A DNA stretch of 64,000 nt, taken from NCBI GenBank assembly GCA_036245525.1, contig BTPG01000004.1, positions 232,703,313-232,767,312 on the forward strand, written 5' to 3'. Source of the stretch: Semisulcospira habei (Eukaryota > Mollusca > Gastropoda > Semisulcospiridae). Below, piece after piece: positions 59,842 through 64,000 of this stretch (position 1 is its first letter; each line of letters starts with the position of its first letter). A program made the translations under genes and the position numbers. The notes below the pieces were generated by a model that saw only the letters and a program-made list of their open reading frames with translations, was not told the origin of the DNA and did no database searches.

Positions 59842-60075
59842 TTAATCCCTTCAATGCCGAGAAAAATGTGAACACGATCCAACTGCAAGCGACTTAGATC
59901 CTCATGGGTCCCCGGCGACTGCGGGGGGCTTATGGGGGCCTTATGAGGATCTATGCCACTTGCTGAGACCAGTTTGTTTACATGCATTCTTGGACGGTTT
60001 TGGGTTTAGTCATTGAATGAACATATAGTTCAGACGGAAACCAAAATATACTGACAGTGGCAGGGGAGGGGTTAA
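59842..60075. mobile_element. TTAA-bounded element, inverted (copy 2)
   Basis: Counterpart of 22915-23148, TTAA at both ends. Confidence 0.75.
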
Positions 60076-60163
60076 CCCAAACTAACGCTAGCCCTAAATT
60101 CAAGCAGCAGCTGGAGCCGAGCGTGGTTACAAGAGGCGTAGACTCTCTCCGCATCTTGCAGAG

Positions 60164-60232
60164 AAAACCGAGAAGGTCTACATATATAGCTGGGGCGGGC
60201 CGGCCGGAGGAGGACATTTCTAATCGGATATC
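60164..60232. repeat. Single 75-bp-family unit (copy 2)
   Basis: One unit where copy 1 has four (23266-23552). Confidence 0.9.
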
Positions 60233-60280
60233 AATCCGTTCACACGCCTCCATCTTCGTCTACACTTTGTAATAGGGTTT

Positions 60281-61754
60281 GCTGATAATGGAGGGGCGGG
60301 CGGATCAGTGTGTGGGCAGAGTTGTCCAGTGTACATCGCTCTTTGTTTGCTGATAAAGGAGGGGCGGGCGGATCAGTGGTGTGGGTAGAGTTGTCCAGTG
60401 TACATCGCTCTTTGTTTGCTGATAATGGAGGGGCGGGCGGATCAGTGGTGTGGGCAGAGTTGTCCAGTGTACATCGCTCTTTGTTTGCTGATAATGGAGG
60501 GGCGGGCGGATCAGTGATGTGGGCAGAGTTGTCCAGTGTACATCGCTCTTTGTTTGCTGATAATGGAGGGGCGGGCAGATCAGTGGTGTGGGCAGAGTTG
60601 TCCAGTGTACATCGCTCTTTGTTTGCTGATAAAGGAGGGGCGGGCGGATCAGTGGTGTGGGCAGAGTTGTCCAGTGTACATCGCTCTTTGTTTGCTGATA
60701 AAGAAGGGGCGGGCGGATCAGTGATGTGGGCAGAGTTGTCCAGTGTACATCGCTCTTTGTTTGCTGATAAAGGAGGGGCGGGCGGATCAGTGGTGTGGGT
60801 AGAGTTGTCCAGTGTACATCGCTCTTTGTTTGCTGATAATGGAGGGGCGGGCGGATCAGTGGTGTGGGCAGAGTTGTCCAGTGTACATCGCTCTTTGTTT
60901 GCTGATAATGGAGGGGTGGGCGGATCAGTGGTGTGGGCAGAGTTGTCCAGTGTACATCGCTCTTTGTTTGCTGATAATGGATGGGCGGGCGGATCAGTGG
61001 TGTGGGCAGAGTTGTCCAGTGTACATCGCTCTTTGTTTGCTGATAATGGAAGGGCGGGGGGATCAGTGATGTGGGCAGAGTTGTCCAGTGTACATCGCTC
61101 TTTGTTTGCTGATAATGGAGGGGCGGGCGGATCAGTGGTGTGGGCAGAGTTGTCCAGTGTACATCGCTCTTTGTTTGCTGATAATGGAGGGGCGGGCGGA
61201 TCAGTGATGTGGGCAGAGTTGTCCACTGTACATCGCTCTTTGTTTGCTGATAATGGAGGGGCGGGCGGATCAGTGATGTGGGCAGAGTTGTCCAGTGTAC
61301 ATCGCTCTTTGTTTGCTGATAATGGAGGGGCGGGCGGATCAGTGGTGTGGGCAGAGTTGTCCAGTGTACATCGCTCTTTGTTTGCTGATAATGGAGGGGC
61401 GGGCGGATCAGTGATGTGGGCAGAGTTGTCCAGTGTACATCGCTCTTTGTTTGCTGATAATGGAGGGGCGGGCGGATCAGTGATAATGGAGGGGCGGGCA
61501 GATCAGTGATGTGGGCAGAGTTGTCGAGTGTACATCGCTCTTTGTTTCCTGATAATGGAGGGGCGGGCAGATCAGTGATGTGGGCAGAGTTGTCGAGTGT
61601 ACATCGCTCTTTGTTTGCTGATAAAGAAGGGGCGGGCGGATCAGTGATGTGGGCAGAGTTGTCGAGTGTACATCGCTCTTTGTTTGCTGATAAAGGAGGG
61701 GCGGGCGGATCAGTGATGTGGGCAGAGTTGTCGAGTGTACATCGCTCTTTGTTT
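60281..61754. repeat. 69-bp array, about 21 units (copy 2)
   Basis: The unit is gctgataatggaggggcggg, then cggatcagtggtgtgggcag, then agttgtccagtgtacatcgc, then tctttgttt. One partial unit lies near 61472. Terminal units carry gtcgag, as does the single unit in copy 1. The 399-codon frame is a shadow of the 69-bp period. Confidence 0.96.
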
Positions 61755-61899
61755 GCTGGCGGAAAGTGTATTTCTAGCTAAACTGAGAACGGTGAAATTT
61801 AATTACACCGTGGGGTCCTGGCATGCAACTGGCCCCGGCCTGGCCTTTGAGGGAAGGCAAGCCTATTAGGGGAATGAAGCAACGTATAGCCGAGTTGAA

Positions 61900-62100
61900 C
61901 TTTTAAATAAAAAACATAAAAAAGCCCCCAAATAAATAACAAAAAACAACAACAAAAAACAACAACAAACGAACAACATAAAAACATATCAATCAATCAA
62001 CCGAACCACTTACCAACCAACCAGCCAACCAATCAACCCAACCAGCCAAGTAAATAACAACAACGCAAGCAACCAGCACACCAACCAACAAGCAAACAAC
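61900..62100. repeat. A/C-rich low-complexity tract (copy 2)
   Basis: Counterpart of 23806-23965, with a longer A-rich, aacaaca-rich beginning. Confidence 0.85.
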
Positions 62101-62163
62101 ACTTTTGCTTCTCAGACCAGTGCCTATCTTCACAGGTAAAGTTTTATTGATTTTACAAATGAC

Positions 62164-62716
62164 ACTATGCGTCGTCCTGTTTTTACCTCGCGATTGTCAG
62201 CTAGATTACACTATGCGTCGTCCTAGTTTTACCTCGCGATTGTCAGCTAGATTACACTATGCGTCGTCCTGGTTTTACCTCGCGATTGTCAGCTAGATTA
62301 CACTATGCGTCGTCCTGGTTTTACCTCGAGATTGTCAGCTAGATTACACTATGCGTCGTCCTGGTTTTACCTCGAGATTGTCAGCTAGATTACACTATGC
62401 GTCGTCCTGGTTTTACCTCGCGATTGTCAGCTAGATTACACTATGCGTCGTCCTGGTTTTACCTCGCGATTGTCAGCTAGATTACACTATGCGTCGTCCT
62501 GGTTTTACCTCGAGATTGTCAGCTAGATTACACTATGCGTCGTCCTGGTTTTACCTCGAGATTGTCAGCTAGATTACACTATGCGTCGTCCTGGTTTTAC
62601 CTCGCGATTGTCAGCTAGATTAGACTATGCGTCGTCCTGGTTTTACCTCGAGATTGTCATCTAGATTACACTATGCGTCGTCCTGGTTTTACCTCGAGAT
62701 TGTCAGCTAGATTACA
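62164..62716. repeat. 46-bp array (copy 2), 12 units
   Basis: Counterpart of 24034-25459, 19 units shorter. Confidence 0.96.
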
Positions 62717-62736
62717 CTACAAGCTGTTACAGCCTG

Positions 62737-62882
62737 CAACGGTTAGAAACTGCCCCTAAGTTTGGCACTGTTAGAAACTGCCCCTAAGTTTGGCACTGTT
62801 AGAAACTGCCCCTAAGTTTGGCACTGTTAGAAACTGCCCCTAAGTTTGGCACTGTTAGAAACTGCCCCTAAGTTTGGCACTG
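62737..62882. repeat. 28-bp array (copy 2), five units
   Basis: gttagaaactgcccctaagt, then ttggcact, five times. Copy 1 has two. Confidence 0.93.
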
Positions 62883-62886
62883 TACA

Positions 62887-63101
62887 TATTAGCCCTTATA
62901 GCACCATGGGCGCATTTCCCAAATTTGGGAAGTGTTATGTAACGATTATGTACCACTTGCAGGAGGTGGATTGACCATGATAATCAAGGGTAGTGCCAGA
63001 TTAGCTTGGCGCCTGAAGGCGCCAAGCTAATTTGGCACTGCTCTTGAATTATCATGGTCAATCAATCTCCTGCTGAAAGGTGTCGGCGCTGAAAGGGTTA
63101 A
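62887..63101. mobile_element. TTAA-type element with complete family B palindrome (copy 2)
   Basis: It keeps both arms (ccatgataatcaagggtagt through cttggcgcc and ggcgccaagctaatttggca onward), unlike copy 1 at 25528-25710, where the left arm is gone. The right end gaaagggttaa coincides with the first TTAA of the 48-bp array. Confidence 0.78.
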
Positions 63102-64000
63102 CCTTCACTGCCAATGGACGCAGGCTGAGTTTGTGAAATGTGAGGTTAACCTTCACTGCCAATGGACGCAGACTGAGTTTGTGAAATGTGTTGTTAACCT
63201 TCACTGCCAATGGACGCAGACTGAGTTTGTGAAATGTGTTGTTAACCTTCACTGCCAATGGACGCAGACTGAGTTTGTGAAATGTGAGGTTAACCTTCAC
63301 TGCCAATGGACACAGACTGAGTTTGTGAAATGTGAGGTTAACCTTCACTGCCAATGGACGCAGACTGAGTTTGTGAAATGTGTTGTTAACCTTCACTGCC
63401 AATGGACGCAGACTGAGTTTGTGAAATGTGAGGTTAACCTTCACTGCCAATGGACGCAGACTGAGTTTGTGAAATGTGTTGTTAACCTTCACTGCCAATG
63501 GACGCAGACTGAGTTTGTGAAATGTAAGGTTAACCTTCACTGCCAATGGACACAGACTGAGTTTGTGAAATGTGAGGTTAACCTTCACTGCCAATGGACG
63601 CAGACTGAGTTTGTGAAATGTGTTGTTAACCTTCACTGCCAATGGACGCAGACTGAGTTTGTGAAATGTGAGGTTAACCTTCACTGCCAATGGACGCAGA
63701 CTGAGTTTGTGAAATGTGTTGTTAACCTTAACTGCCAATGGACGCAGACTGAGTTTGTGAAATGTGTTGTTAACCTTCACTGCCAATGGACGCAGACTGA
63801 GTTTGTGAAATGTGAGGTTAACCTTCACTGCAATGGACGCAGACTGAGTTTGTGAAATGTGAGGTTAACCTTCACTGCCAATGGACGCAGACTGAGTTTG
63901 TGAAATGTGTTGTTAACCTTCACTGCCAATGGACGCAGACTGAGTTTGTGAAATGTGAGGTTAACCTTCACTGCCAATGGACGCAGACTGAGATTGTGAA
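63098..64000. repeat. 48-bp satellite (copy 2), at least 18 units, cut by window end
   Basis: Counterpart of 25708-27671. The order of ttg- and agg-ending units differs from copy 1. The 240- and 256-codon frames are shadows. Confidence 0.95.

Noticed and set aside
60240..61509. Open frames of 399 and 328 codons
   Set aside because: They are produced by the 69-bp satellite, which exists as one unit in macro-copy 1.

Overview
This window reads as repeat-dense, non-coding metazoan DNA, probably from a marine invertebrate. A gastropod mollusc is plausible, but the sequence does not prove it. The evidence for a eukaryote is a Penelope-like retroelement with a GIY-YIG endonuclease, two unrelated LINE reverse transcriptase fragments, a probable solo LTR, long microsatellites and about twenty minisatellite or satellite families. 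I recognise no host protein gene, tRNA, rRNA or CRISPR array. Most long open reading frames here are satellites whose unit length is a multiple of three, so they stay open on both strands.

Layout. Positions 1-44207 form one macro-unit, and 44208-64000 is a second, nearly identical copy that runs off the window before reaching the counterpart of about 26.6 kb. In order, copy 1 holds: unassigned sequence and small hairpin elements (1-4.5 kb); a Penelope-like element with 0.6 kb inverted arms (4.5-6.7 kb); a frameshifted LINE (7.1-8.1 kb); a foldback (8.8 kb); 39-bp and 44-bp arrays (9.1-10.4 kb); hairpin elements and a 6.5 kb AT-rich 64-bp array with higher-order structure (10.5-18.7 kb); more hairpin elements and a 29-bp array (19-22.3 kb); arrays of 64, 75, 46 and 48 bp (22.4-27.7 kb); nested insertions and a 30-bp array (27.7-30 kb); a 31-bp array split by a probable solo LTR (30.2-33.1 kb); arrays of 53, 61, 50 and 39 bp and a G-tract array (33.2-36.4 kb); hairpin elements (36.7-38.5 kb); a LINE inserted inside a hairpin element (39-40.4 kb); and an 81-bp array (40.8-44.1 kb) ending in a junction hairpin.

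Two themes organise the region. First, many segments are short non-autonomous elements bounded by TTAA plus CCCTT-like inverted termini. They carry near-perfect internal palindromes of a few families, called A, B, C and D here. Second, several tandem arrays are built from one arm, or one end, of these elements: the 29-bp, 39-bp (34.7 kb), 48-bp and 74-bp arrays and two small arm duplications. Between the macro-copies, unique sequence differs by only a few substitutions per 3 kb, yet array copy numbers differ widely (for example 1 versus 21, about 102 versus 21, about 62 versus 8). The arrays therefore turn over far faster than point mutations accumulate, or the two copies are haplotypes placed in series by the assembly.
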